From contig CAYLVB010000008.1 of assembly GCA_964387075.1 (NCBI GenBank), positions 124,001-188,000 on the forward strand: DNA of 64,000 nucleotides, written 5' to 3'. Shown piece after piece: positions 49,599 to 58,014 of the stretch (position 1 is the stretch's first letter; each line of letters starts with the position of its first letter). The position numbers were made by a program, and so were the translations under genes. The notes under the pieces were generated by a model, which was not told where the DNA came from, searched no databases, and worked only from the letters and a program-made list of their open reading frames with translations. The DNA comes from PALSA-968 sp964387075. Its GTDB lineage: Bacteria > Bacteroidota > Bacteroidia > B-17B0 > Aurantibacillaceae.

Positions 49599-50253
49599 TA
49601 AAATGCCTACATATCGTGTGAATGAAGAGCTGCTCCGCAGCAAACTGCTGGGCTATGAAGTTGAGGTGGACGCAGCCCGCTGCGAAGCTATTGAACAGGA
49701 AGTGGCCAACCTGCGTTTCAAAAAACCCATCAATCTTCCTAAAGTAAATCTAAAGATCGTGGTGCCCGCGCTCATCCTGATTGCACTCACTACAGTTATC
49801 TGCTTCAACCTCGAAACTATCAAGGATATTTTTACTCCCGCACCGGATACCAAAGCCATAGAGAATAAAGTTACGCCTCCGGTTTCTAAACCAACCCTTA
49901 CTGTAAGTACTGAAAGCGTAGCCGTGAGCCCCGTGCCCACACCAACGCAGGTGGCTGTTCAGTCACCTGTACAAAATGCAACTATTAGCAAGGTTGACAG
50001 CGCAGCCATCAAGAAAACGGATACAGCGAAACAGGAAACCTCCAAAAAACCTAATCCTGTAATGGCCCAGCCGCCCAGCGACAGTGCCGCTAAGGTGAAT
50101 AATGCTTCTAAACAAGATACGGCTGTTCAAAACTCCGATCCTCCTGTAAAAAAGAAAAAGAAGCGCCGTCGCCGCAACGCCAACCTGGATGAGCTTAAGA
50201 AGTCCACCCTCGAATCGAACGGGTCGGATGATGATGTGGTTGTTCCCAACTAG
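49591..50253 (+). CDS. Single-pass membrane protein, possible anti-sigma partner
   Basis: 220 residues from the ATG at 49591, eight bases inside the sigma gene. A cytoplasmic N-terminal part (~1-52, with LRSKLLGYEVEVDAARCEAIEQEV), one membrane helix (~55-75, IVVPALILIALTTVICFNL) and a long low-complexity Pro/Thr/Ser/Val-rich tail, ending with a lysine/arginine patch (KKKKKRRRRN) and an acidic end (NGSDDDVVVPN). No zinc-binding anti-sigma motif (HxxxCxxC) is present. Its position after the sigma gene is the only reason to suggest an anti-sigma role. Confidence 0.65.
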   Translation: MPDKMPTYRVNEELLRSKLLGYEVEVDAARCEAIEQEVANLRFKKPINLPKVNLKIVVPALILIALTTVICFNLETIKDIFTPAPDTKAIENKVTPPVSKPTLTVSTESVAVSPVPTPTQVAVQSPVQNATISKVDSAAIKKTDTAKQETSKKPNPVMAQPPSDSAAKVNNASKQDTAVQNSDPPVKKKKKRRRRNANLDELKKSTLESNGSDDDVVVPN

Positions 50254-50341
50254 GCAATTCTGTTCAAAACTCCCCCAGCTTTTTTAACGGTCAAAAGGTA
50301 TTTTTGTGGTTTAGCCACCCAATGTGGTTCAAATAGCCATT

Positions 50342-52576
50342 ATGACCGACACACAGATCTATTTCAAAGTTTCCGATAATTTAAAGATCGATACCAAACA
50401 GGTTGTAGCCACAGCGCGCCTGCTGGACGAGGGCGGAACCATACCTTTTATTGCCCGTTACCGCAAGGAAGCCACCGGCAGCCTGGATGAGGTGGCAATA
50501 GGACAAATTCGCGATGAGGTAGAAAGACTGCGCGAGTTGGAAAAACGCCGCGAGGCCATTTTGAAATCTATAGAAGCGCAAGGTAAACTGACCGAAGAAT
50601 TAAAGGAAAGGATACTGGATGCGGAAACCATTAGCAATTTAGAGGATCTGTATCTTCCCTATAAACCAAAACGTCGCACCAAGGCAACCATTGCCCGCGA
50701 AAAAGGCCTGGAGCCCCTGGCGCAATTCATTTTACAGCAAACAGGTTCGCCGGATGCTGAAGCGGAGAAATTCATTTCTTTGGAAAAGGAAGTTACCTCT
50801 ATTGATGAGGCCTTACATGGAGCCCGCGATATCATAGCCGAGATCATCAGCGAGGATGCCATTGCCCGCGAGCATACCCGTAATTTATTCAAACAAAAGG
50901 CAACGATCAAAAGTCGCGTAGTGCGTGGAAAGGAAGAGGAAGGAGCGAAGTACGCCGATTATTTTGAGTGGGAAGAATCATTGGCAAATTGTCCATCACA
51001 CCGTTTGCTGGCCATGCGCCGTGGCGAAAAAGAGGATTTCCTTTTCTTGGATATCAAGCCGCCCGCTGAAGAGGCTATCGATAACCTGAACAGAATTTTT
51101 GTGAAGAGCAAAGGAGCTTGTGCCGATCAAATTAAGCTCGCTATTGAAGATGGCTATGCGCGTTTGCTGCAGCCCTCCATCGAGGCTGAAACACGCGCTT
51201 CTACCAAAGAATTAGCCGATGAGAAAGCCATTGAAGTATTTGCGCAGAATGTGAGAGAGCTTCTGCTGGCTTCCCCGCTCGGACAAAAAGCTATACTCGC
51301 CATCGATCCGGGGATCCGTACCGGTTGTAAAACCGTAGCGCTCGACAAACAGGGAAAATTGCTGGAAGACACCGTGATCTATCCGCAAATGAAAAAACTG
51401 GAAGCTGAGAATATCGTGTTGGCCTTCTGCGCCAAACACAATATTGAAGCAATAGCTATTGGAAATGGAACAGCAGGTCGAGAAACTGAAGCGTTCATTC
51501 GTGGAATTGATGTATTGCCGAAGGAGATTCCCGTAATAATGGTGAACGAGAGCGGGGCTTCCATTTACTCAGCCTCTGAAGTAGCTCGAGATGAATTTCC
51601 CGACAAGGATATTACAGTGCGAGGTGCGGTTTCTATCGGAAGAAGGTTAGCCGACCCGCTTTCAGAATTGGTAAAACTTGATCCAAAATCCATCGGCGTT
51701 GGCCAATACCAGCACGATGTGAACCAGGAAAAACTCAAAAGCAAACTGGATGAGGTGGTGAGCAGTTGCGTGAACGCGGTGGGAGTAGAATTAAATACGG
51801 CCAGCAAGCAATTACTCACGTATGTCTCCGGATTGAATAGTCGCCTGGCGCAGAACATTGTTGAGCACCGTAATAAGAACGGGGCTTTCAAGAACCGCAA
51901 GCAACTGAAAGAAATTTCCGGGATGGGAGAGAAGACCTTTGAACAGTGCGCCGGTTTCTTACGCATCGCAAAAGGAGAGAATCCACTCGATAAAAGCGCG
52001 GTGCATCCTGAAAGTTATACGGTGGTAGAAAAAATGGCCGCCGACCTGAATGCATCCATTAACGATCTCCTTTCAAAGCCTGAATTGCGCAAGCAGATCA
52101 AGATCACCAATTACGTTACCGAAACGATAGGGCTTCCCACATTAAAGGATATTGTGAACGAGCTTGATAAGCCCGGTCGCGACCCGCGTAAATCGTTCGA
52201 GATATTCTCTTTCGCCGAAGGAGTTGAAAGACCCGAAGACCTCAAACAAGGCATGCAATTACCGGGCATCGTTACCAACGTGACCAATTTCGGAGCTTTC
52301 GTGGATATTGGTGTGCACCAGGATGGATTGGTACACATCTCGCATTTGGCCGATACCTTTGTGGACGATCCCAACAAAATTGTGAAGGTGAGTCAACAAG
52401 TGACGGTTACAGTCCTTGAAGTTGATCTCAAACGCAACCGCATTTCACTTTCTATGAAAGGAAACGGCAATAAACCCGCTTCTAAACTGGCCCAGCAGCG
52501 CAAAGAAGAGTTCTCCTACGATGCGAACGATATGACCTCGGCCCTGGCTGCCCTAAAGAACAAATTTGGCAAGTAG
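50342..52576 (+). CDS. tex: Tex-family RNA-binding transcription accessory protein
   Basis: 744 residues from the ATG at 50342. Order: helical Tex N-terminal (~1-190, GGTIPFIARYRKEATGSLDEV), YqgF-like RNase H fold (~315-440, ILAIDPGIRTGCKTVALDKQGK), a helix-hairpin-helix region (~480-590, ASKQLLTYVSGL.., KEISGMGEKTFEQCAGF) and an S1 RNA-binding domain (~640-710, MQLPGIVTNVTNFGAFVDIGVHQDGLVHIS). Tex is needed for transcript quality in several bacteria; its exact work is unknown. A -7 box TATTTTTG lies at 50299-50306. Confidence 0.95.
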   Translation: MTDTQIYFKVSDNLKIDTKQVVATARLLDEGGTIPFIARYRKEATGSLDEVAIGQIRDEVERLRELEKRREAILKSIEAQGKLTEELKERILDAETISNLEDLYLPYKPKRRTKATIAREKGLEPLAQFILQQTGSPDAEAEKFISLEKEVTSIDEALHGARDIIAEIISEDAIAREHTRNLFKQKATIKSRVVRGKEEEGAKYADYFEWEESLANCPSHRLLAMRRGEKEDFLFLDIKPPAEEAIDNLNRIFVKSKGACADQIKLAIEDGYARLLQPSIEAETRASTKELADEKAIEVFAQNVRELLLASPLGQKAILAIDPGIRTGCKTVALDKQGKLLEDTVIYPQMKKLEAENIVLAFCAKHNIEAIAIGNGTAGRETEAFIRGIDVLPKEIPVIMVNESGASIYSASEVARDEFPDKDITVRGAVSIGRRLADPLSELVKLDPKSIGVGQYQHDVNQEKLKSKLDEVVSSCVNAVGVELNTASKQLLTYVSGLNSRLAQNIVEHRNKNGAFKNRKQLKEISGMGEKTFEQCAGFLRIAKGENPLDKSAVHPESYTVVEKMAADLNASINDLLSKPELRKQIKITNYVTETIGLPTLKDIVNELDKPGRDPRKSFEIFSFAEGVERPEDLKQGMQLPGIVTNVTNFGAFVDIGVHQDGLVHISHLADTFVDDPNKIVKVSQQVTVTVLEVDLKRNRISLSMKGNGNKPASKLAQQRKEEFSYDANDMTSALAALKNKFGK

Positions 52577-52579
52577 TAT

Positions 52580-52650
52580 TAGCGCTAAGGCGCTGAGACG
52601 CAAAGTTTTCGCTTATCCTTCGCGCCTTTGTGCCTTTGCGGTTTAAGGCT
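52580..52650. repeat. Imperfect inverted repeat with GCGC/CTTTGCG blocks
   Basis: TAGCGCTAAGGCGCTGAGACGCAAAG faces CCTTCGCGCCTTTGTGCCTTTGCGG. Sequences of this look recur between genes in many bacteria from memory, but I cannot check here. It may terminate tex transcription. Confidence 0.4.
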
Positions 52651-52670
52651 GTTTTTTTAGAATAAACCTG

Positions 52671-52678
52671 TACCTTTG
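52671..52678 (+). promoter_or_regulatory. kdsA -7 box adjoining the start codon
   Basis: TACCTTTG, five bases before ATG. If used, transcription would begin at or next to the start codon, giving a leaderless mRNA. Confidence 0.55.
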
Positions 52679-52683
52679 CACGC

Positions 52684-53517
52684 ATGAGTAAAAAGATCGT
52701 TAAAGTCGGAAATATTGAGTGCGGGAGCAAGGAGCTCTTCCTTATTTCCGGTCCCTGTGTTATTGAAGAAGAAAGTATTATGATGAAGACCGCCGAGAAA
52801 CTGAAAGAGGTTTCGGAGCGCATGAAGATCAAGATCATTTATAAATCTTCTTTCCAGAAAGACAATCGCAGCAGCTTGAAATATTACGATGGCCCCGGGC
52901 TTTCTAAAGGCGTGGCGCTTTTGGCAAAAGTAAAAGAGCAATTTGGGTTTCCGGTTCTAACAGATATTCACTACCCGGACCAGGCTGCAGCTGCAGGCGA
53001 AGTTTGCGATGTGCTTCAGATCCCGGCTTACCTCTGTATGCAATCGACCTTATTGGTTGCCGCGGCAAAAACAGGTAAGGTGGTGAACATTAAGCACGGT
53101 CAGTTTTTGGCGCCCGATAACATGAAACACCCGCTGCAGAAATGTATTGATAACGGAAACGACAAAGTAATTCTTACAGAGCGGGGATACACTTTCGGAT
53201 ATAACGACCTGATCGTAGACCCCAGAAGTTTCTTTCACTTGAATAACCTGGGCTACCCGGTTGTGTTCGACATCACACACTGTGTTCGCAAATATGGAAT
53301 TCCGAGTTCCGATGCAAAAGGCGGGATGCGTGAATTCCTGCCGGTGCTTTCGCGTGCCGGAGTAGCCAGTGGCGTTGACGGAGTTTTTATTGAAACACAT
53401 CCCGAGCCGGAGAAAGCCCTTTGCGACGCGGCCTCGCAGCTTTGTGTGTATGACCTCGAGGAATTCTTAAAGCCATTGGTAGATATTCATAATTTAGAAG
53501 TTAAATACAGAGGATAA
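52684..53517 (+). CDS. kdsA: 3-deoxy-8-phosphooctulonate (Kdo-8-phosphate) synthase
   Basis: 277 residues. It condenses PEP with arabinose 5-phosphate, the first committed step to Kdo. Motifs: FLISGPCVIEEES (~19-31), IYKSSFQKDNRSS (~51-63), VLTDIHYPDQA, VNIKHGQFLAPDNMKHPLQK, YTFGYNDLIVDPRS, VVFDITHCVRKYG and GVFIETHPEPEKALCDAAS. An Asn or Cys in the start region does not allow a confident metal-type assignment. It stands at the head of a short run with scoB and a methyltransferase. The Kdo it makes is the substrate of kdnB in this window after dephosphorylation. Confidence 0.95.
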   Translation: MSKKIVKVGNIECGSKELFLISGPCVIEEESIMMKTAEKLKEVSERMKIKIIYKSSFQKDNRSSLKYYDGPGLSKGVALLAKVKEQFGFPVLTDIHYPDQAAAAGEVCDVLQIPAYLCMQSTLLVAAAKTGKVVNIKHGQFLAPDNMKHPLQKCIDNGNDKVILTERGYTFGYNDLIVDPRSFFHLNNLGYPVVFDITHCVRKYGIPSSDAKGGMREFLPVLSRAGVASGVDGVFIETHPEPEKALCDAASQLCVYDLEEFLKPLVDIHNLEVKYRG

Positions 53518-53521
53518 TTTT

Positions 53522-54178
53522 ATGTTAGACAAGAACGGTATAGCCAAACGCATTGCCCGAGAGGTAAAGGACGGAATGTTTGTGAACCTGGGGATTGGAA
53601 TTCCAACCCTGGTGGCCAATTATATTCCGGATGGAATTAACGTGGAACTGCAAAGCGAGAATGGAATTTTGGGAATGGGACCTTTTCCCTATGAAGGAGA
53701 AGAGGATGCCGACCTGATCAATGCCGGTAAGCAAACAGTAACTCTATTGAAGGGCGCCAGTATTTTCGACAGCGCCATGAGCTTTGGCATGATACGCGCA
53801 CAGAAAGTGGATCTGACCATTTTAGGAGCGATGGAAGTGAGTGAGAACGGCGACATTGCCAACTGGAAAATTCCGGGTAAAATGGTGAAAGGAATGGGAG
53901 GCGCGATGGACTTAGTTGCTTCCGCGAAAAATATTATCGTTGCCATGCAGCAGGTGAACAAGGCCGGCGAATCTAAATTACTTCCTAAATGCGAATTGCC
54001 TCTAACCGGTATTCGTTGTATCAAGAAAGTGGTGACCGAAATGGGCGTTTACGAAATTGTAAAAGGCGGCGGCTTTAAATTACTGGAGCGCGCCCCGGGT
54101 GTTTCCGTAGAACAAATTAAAAATGCCGTAGCCGGCAAACTGATCATTGAGGGCGATGTGCCCGAGATGGCGCTCTAA
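53522..54178 (+). CDS. scoB: 3-oxoacid CoA-transferase subunit B
   Basis: 218 residues. With subunit A it moves CoA from succinyl-CoA to acetoacetate or another 3-oxoacid. Motifs: RIAREVKDGMFVNLGIGIPTLVANYIP, the catalytic Glu in LQSENGILGMGPFP (~45-55), GGAMDLV and CELPLTGIRCIKKVVTEMGVYE. It starts four bases after the kdsA stop. scoA, usually next to it, is missing from the window, so the two subunit genes are split in this genome. Confidence 0.9.
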   Translation: MLDKNGIAKRIAREVKDGMFVNLGIGIPTLVANYIPDGINVELQSENGILGMGPFPYEGEEDADLINAGKQTVTLLKGASIFDSAMSFGMIRAQKVDLTILGAMEVSENGDIANWKIPGKMVKGMGGAMDLVASAKNIIVAMQQVNKAGESKLLPKCELPLTGIRCIKKVVTEMGVYEIVKGGGFKLLERAPGVSVEQIKNAVAGKLIIEGDVPEMAL

Positions 54179-54188
54179 ACTTTCTCTT

Positions 54189-54932
54189 TTGGACAAGGCA
54201 TACGAAGAAAAATACCACGACATGGAGGAGTGGAACTGGTGGTTCGTTTCACGACGAAAAACTATTCTTTCCCTTTTAAGTGAGACCGATAAGAAAGCGA
54301 AGATCCTGGATATTGGATGCGCCGGTGGCCCTTTGTTGAATGATCTGAAGAAGGCAGGTTTTGTAAATGCAGTTGGTGCCGATTTTAGTCCGGAAGCGGT
54401 TGCCAAATGTGCGGCCCGTGGTTTGAAAGCGTATGAAGCGGATGCGCACAATTTACCTTTTGAACCGAACTCCTATGATCTTTTGATAGCTTCCGATTCG
54501 CTGGAGCATTTGGAGTTTGATGAGAAGGCTTTGGCCAATTGGTTCAGCATTTTAAAACCCGGGGGCAGGATACTTATTTTTGTTCCGGCCTACATGTTCC
54601 TCTGGAGCGAGCAGGACGTGGTTAATTTTCATTTCAGGCGATATACCCGGTCTAACCTGGCAGCTAAAATGCAGAAAGCGGGTTTTGAGGTAACCCGTAA
54701 AGGTTACTGGAACTTCGGCGTGTTCTTTCCAACAGCCATTTTTCGTGTGCTGCAGCGTATGAAGAACAAGATCTCTCCCTCTAAAGAAGCAAAGGACCAA
54801 CTTTCAGGTTTTAGTCCCACAACCAATAAGATGTTGATCAGCTGGATGAACTTTGAGAACAAAATGTTCAAAGGAATGCCTTTTCCCTGTGGGGTAAGTG
54901 TTTTTGCAGAGGCGACTAAACCTACAAAATAA
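54189..54932 (+). CDS. Class I SAM-dependent methyltransferase
   Basis: 247 residues with a TTG start at 54189, ten bases after scoB. Earlier in-frame sequence overlaps scoB and lacks support, and a later ATG at 54223 would drop a conserved start (AYEEKYHDMEEWNWWFVSRR). Rossmann motifs: I ILDIGCAGGPLL (~45), II GADFSPEA, III YDLLIASDSLEHLEFDEKAL (post-I) and LKPGGRILIFVP. The C-terminus has a hydrophobic stretch (NFGVFFPTAIFRVLQR) typical of the lipid- or polymer-associated subgroup. Substrate unknown. It overlaps the opposing smr gene by 11 bases. Confidence 0.8.
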   Translation: MDKAYEEKYHDMEEWNWWFVSRRKTILSLLSETDKKAKILDIGCAGGPLLNDLKKAGFVNAVGADFSPEAVAKCAARGLKAYEADAHNLPFEPNSYDLLIASDSLEHLEFDEKALANWFSILKPGGRILIFVPAYMFLWSEQDVVNFHFRRYTRSNLAAKMQKAGFEVTRKGYWNFGVFFPTAIFRVLQRMKNKISPSKEAKDQLSGFSPTTNKMLISWMNFENKMFKGMPFPCGVSVFAEATKPTK

Positions 54933-55902
54933 GCACCTCGGTAGCGCCTAATCCGTACTTCTTGTATTCCCCATCGTAATACCTCACTTCTTTCGTGTAG
55001 CCCGCAAGTATGTTCAGGATCTCCTGTTTTAATCGCCCGTTTCCTACACCATGAATGAAGACTATTTTGTGGTAGCGGTTATTGATGGCCTCGTCGAGAT
55101 GTTTTTGAAAATGACGCAGCTGTAATTGCAGCATATCGTGGTTGCTCATGCCTTTGTATGAGTCTGTAAGGTTTTCAATGTGTAGGTCTACCTCTTTATC
55201 AATAAGGAATGCGGGATTGTTATGTGGGATGGAAACTTTTTCCTGTTTTTTCAATTCCTTTAAAGTACGAAGACGTTCTACGTCGTAATCGGTAAGTGTT
55301 TGCGTGATCTTTTTGGCTTCGGTGAAATTGTCTTTTAAGGTGTAGGCCCAAACGGGAAACTTAAAATCGTGATGCGGGATGAAATTCTGCGGATTTAAAA
55401 TGCTTTCACTAAGATGAATGATCTCGGCCGCCGGTATCTGCGAGGCGTAATGTGTTTTTTTGAAAAAAAGTATCTCCACCTTGTGATAGGCAAATTCCTT
55501 CAATTGGTGTTTCTGAATTTTCTTCAGTAAGATCTTTTGGAAAGCTCCCAACTCGCCTTGTTTGGTGGTTTGATATTGGCTGCCGTCGCGGATGCTGTAA
55601 GTAAAGAGCAAATTGAAGGACGAAGAGTTTAGGAGATAGAAACCATACTCATTCTGCAAAAGAGGCATCTCATGATCGGGTTCAACCACAAAGAACACGC
55701 ATTCGTGCTTTATTTCTTCGGTATGTTTCTCCTTGTTCGAAAAAATGATCTCTGTATCCACGATCACCAGTTCAGAAACGCGATAAGGAATTTCAAAACC
55801 ATCCACCTCCACAAAAACGTGGGATTTGTCTTTGATGCGGGTAACCACGCCTTCGCCTTTTTCGTTCAAAAAGCGAACCTTATTGCCAATGCGGATGCTC
55901 AT
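54922..55902 (-). CDS. DUF2027 / Smr domain protein
   Basis: 326 residues. An N-terminal SH3-like strand (IGNKVRFLNEKGEGVVTRIKDKSHVFVEVDGFEIPYRVSELV, ~4-50), a DUF2027 middle (~60-215) and a C-terminal Smr nuclease-like domain (~245-326: DLHIENLTDSYKG, LQLRHFQKHLDEAINNRYHKIVFIHGVGNGRLKQEI, ending GLGATEVLIL). Smr domains nick or bind branched nucleic acid or act in ribosome rescue. The protein is a Bacteroidota speciality. Its start codon overlaps the comEC stop (ATGA). Confidence 0.88.
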   Translation of the reverse strand: MSIRIGNKVRFLNEKGEGVVTRIKDKSHVFVEVDGFEIPYRVSELVIVDTEIIFSNKEKHTEEIKHECVFFVVEPDHEMPLLQNEYGFYLLNSSSFNLLFTYSIRDGSQYQTTKQGELGAFQKILLKKIQKHQLKEFAYHKVEILFFKKTHYASQIPAAEIIHLSESILNPQNFIPHHDFKFPVWAYTLKDNFTEAKKITQTLTDYDVERLRTLKELKKQEKVSIPHNNPAFLIDKEVDLHIENLTDSYKGMSNHDMLQLQLRHFQKHLDEAINNRYHKIVFIHGVGNGRLKQEILNILAGYTKEVRYYDGEYKKYGLGATEVLIL

Positions 55903-57983
55903 TTGTGTGTCGAGGTAAGCTCGCCATCGCGAGCCGGGCCTCGAGACAAAGATACAACAAAGGCGCCCTTATCCTGCGTAAAATAAGCGCTGTCGAAACA
56001 GCCTTCTTTTTTGTAGTGTTTTCCCGTGATGATAAGATCTTCCTTGTCGCATAAATGCGCTCTTTGTTTTTTACGCTTTACTCCTTTGGCCGGCAGCCAG
56101 GTTTTATCCGGATCAACCAGTTTTATTATGTTTTCAGATAGTAAAGAGCCATCTTTGCAGTAGAGTATTTTTTTATTTCCGGCCAAAATAAGCGAAACAT
56201 TACTTAAACGAATTTCTTTTTGGGCGATGATATCGTTGGCGACCTTATTCTCCCTTAAAGTGCTTGCCAATCGGTTGTCGGGAGTTGTATCCGTTAGTAA
56301 AGTATAATTCGTTCCGTCGAAAATACCCAGGGCGGCTGTTTCGTTAGAATTGTAGATGACCACTTCGTTTTTGTCTTTCGCAGCTAGATCATAAAAAAAG
56401 GAAATGCCAAACATCAGAAAGGAAAGCACGAAGGAACTTACCAGGAAACGGTAAGAACGGTATTCAATGGCGGCAAAGATGAGAACGATCAAAACATACA
56501 TCAAAAGCATATTGGGCAATGTAAGATGAATATTATCGATAACGCAAAAGGGTAATTGATCGAAGAATAGGGCGGAGGCATTCATGAATTTGATGCAGAG
56601 GCCGGTCAGCCATACGAGTCCTTTGCTAATGAAGGCGATCTTTGAGAAGGCGAGAATTAATATTCCGCCATACATAACGACGGTAGAGACAGGAATAAGG
56701 ATGAGATTGGTAATGAGAAACAGGAATGGGAATTGATGGAAATAATAAAGCGTGATGGGAAGCGTGGCTATCTGCGCCGCAATGCTCACCGAACAAAGCG
56801 CCCATATTTTATCTAAAATGCCGGACGAGAAATGCAACTTGTTGTAGAAATAGGGATAGAGATAAATGATCCCGAGCACCGCTACATAGGAAAGCTGGAA
56901 GCCCACATCCGCCAGCCAAAAGGGATTATATAATAAACTCACGAATGCCGACACCAGCACGATGTTTGAGGTCTCTACATTTTCAAAAAGCGTTTTTCCC
57001 ACCAAAATAAGACTGAACATCAAAGCGGCCCGCACGGCCGGGGCCGAAAACCCCGACAGTAAAACGAAGAACCATAGCACCGAAAGGATCAGAAATACCT
57101 TGAGCCAAAGTAATTTTTTGTTCTTATTCATAAAAGCGAAGAGGTAGCCAAGCATCAGGTAAATAACTCCAACATGCAGCCCGGAAACAGAAAGTACATG
57201 CAAAGTGCCGGTGTGCGAATAAGCATTCATCAAAGGCTGATCGATCGCGTCGTCGTAGCCCAGCACCAAAGCCGCCACCATCGCAAATTCGCTTTCCTGC
57301 AGGCCACTTTCCTTATATGTATCGAGCAGGTATTTCCGTATTTTTTGCGACCAGCCGTAAAAAGAGAATTGTTCCCGCCCGGGTACTGAGCTCCAGGCCC
57401 CGTCTTTTAAATAAGCTGTGTAAAAAATATTCTTGCGCTCCAAGTAACTCTTGTAATCAAACTCATTGGGGTTAAGGGGAGGTTGTACTTCCTTTAACGC
57501 GGACGAAAAAACAATTTTATCCCCTGCCTCAATGCCCTGCGCCAATCCACTTTTCTGGAAATACACAATGATCTTGCCCGTAACACCTTTCCATGCGCCG
57601 TTTATTTTTGCCTCCTGTAAAACCACTTCCGCTTTTACACTTTTAGCCTTCTCTGCCGGAAGATCGCTGATATATCCCGCGTAATATTCGGGCTCGCTAC
57701 TCAGGTAATTGCTGTAATGGCCCGGTTCTTCTTTCTGAAAATGGTATTGGCAAATTCCCCAACCCGTTATAAGTAGAAAGACCTGGCTCAAAAACCCGAA
57801 TAAAACTTTTGTGAACTTATGCGACCGTTTGACCATCAACAACCAAACAAGCAAGCATCCGGCGTAAAGACAGGAAATAAAAACGAGTTGAGAGGAACCG
57901 GAATAGCCGGCCAGCCAAAAACCAATACCCAGCATAAAAGGCAGGAGCACGCGCAGGAAGGGATTTTGGTTGAGGAAATTCAC
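55899..57983 (-). CDS. comEC: ComEC/Rec2 family DNA uptake channel
   Basis: 694 residues. The inner-membrane channel for DNA transport in natural transformation. A first helix block (~8-60), a DUF4131-type extracytoplasmic domain (~75-215), then the competence domain with HVLSVSGLHVGVIYLMLGYLFAF (~260-285), GFSAPAVRAALMFSLILVGKT (~305) and about eight further helices to ~540. The last ~150 residues (AKDKNEVVIYNSNETAALG onward) lack the metallo-beta-lactamase domain found in many Gram-positive ComEC proteins. The last residues overlap the smr start. Confidence 0.85.
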   Translation of the reverse strand: MNFLNQNPFLRVLLPFMLGIGFWLAGYSGSSQLVFISCLYAGCLLVWLLMVKRSHKFTKVLFGFLSQVFLLITGWGICQYHFQKEEPGHYSNYLSSEPEYYAGYISDLPAEKAKSVKAEVVLQEAKINGAWKGVTGKIIVYFQKSGLAQGIEAGDKIVFSSALKEVQPPLNPNEFDYKSYLERKNIFYTAYLKDGAWSSVPGREQFSFYGWSQKIRKYLLDTYKESGLQESEFAMVAALVLGYDDAIDQPLMNAYSHTGTLHVLSVSGLHVGVIYLMLGYLFAFMNKNKKLLWLKVFLILSVLWFFVLLSGFSAPAVRAALMFSLILVGKTLFENVETSNIVLVSAFVSLLYNPFWLADVGFQLSYVAVLGIIYLYPYFYNKLHFSSGILDKIWALCSVSIAAQIATLPITLYYFHQFPFLFLITNLILIPVSTVVMYGGILILAFSKIAFISKGLVWLTGLCIKFMNASALFFDQLPFCVIDNIHLTLPNMLLMYVLIVLIFAAIEYRSYRFLVSSFVLSFLMFGISFFYDLAAKDKNEVVIYNSNETAALGIFDGTNYTLLTDTTPDNRLASTLRENKVANDIIAQKEIRLSNVSLILAGNKKILYCKDGSLLSENIIKLVDPDKTWLPAKGVKRKKQRAHLCDKEDLIITGKHYKKEGCFDSAYFTQDKGAFVVSLSRGPARDGELTSTHK

Positions 57984-58014
57984 GAGGATAAAAATAATAT
58001 TTTCCCCGAAAAAG

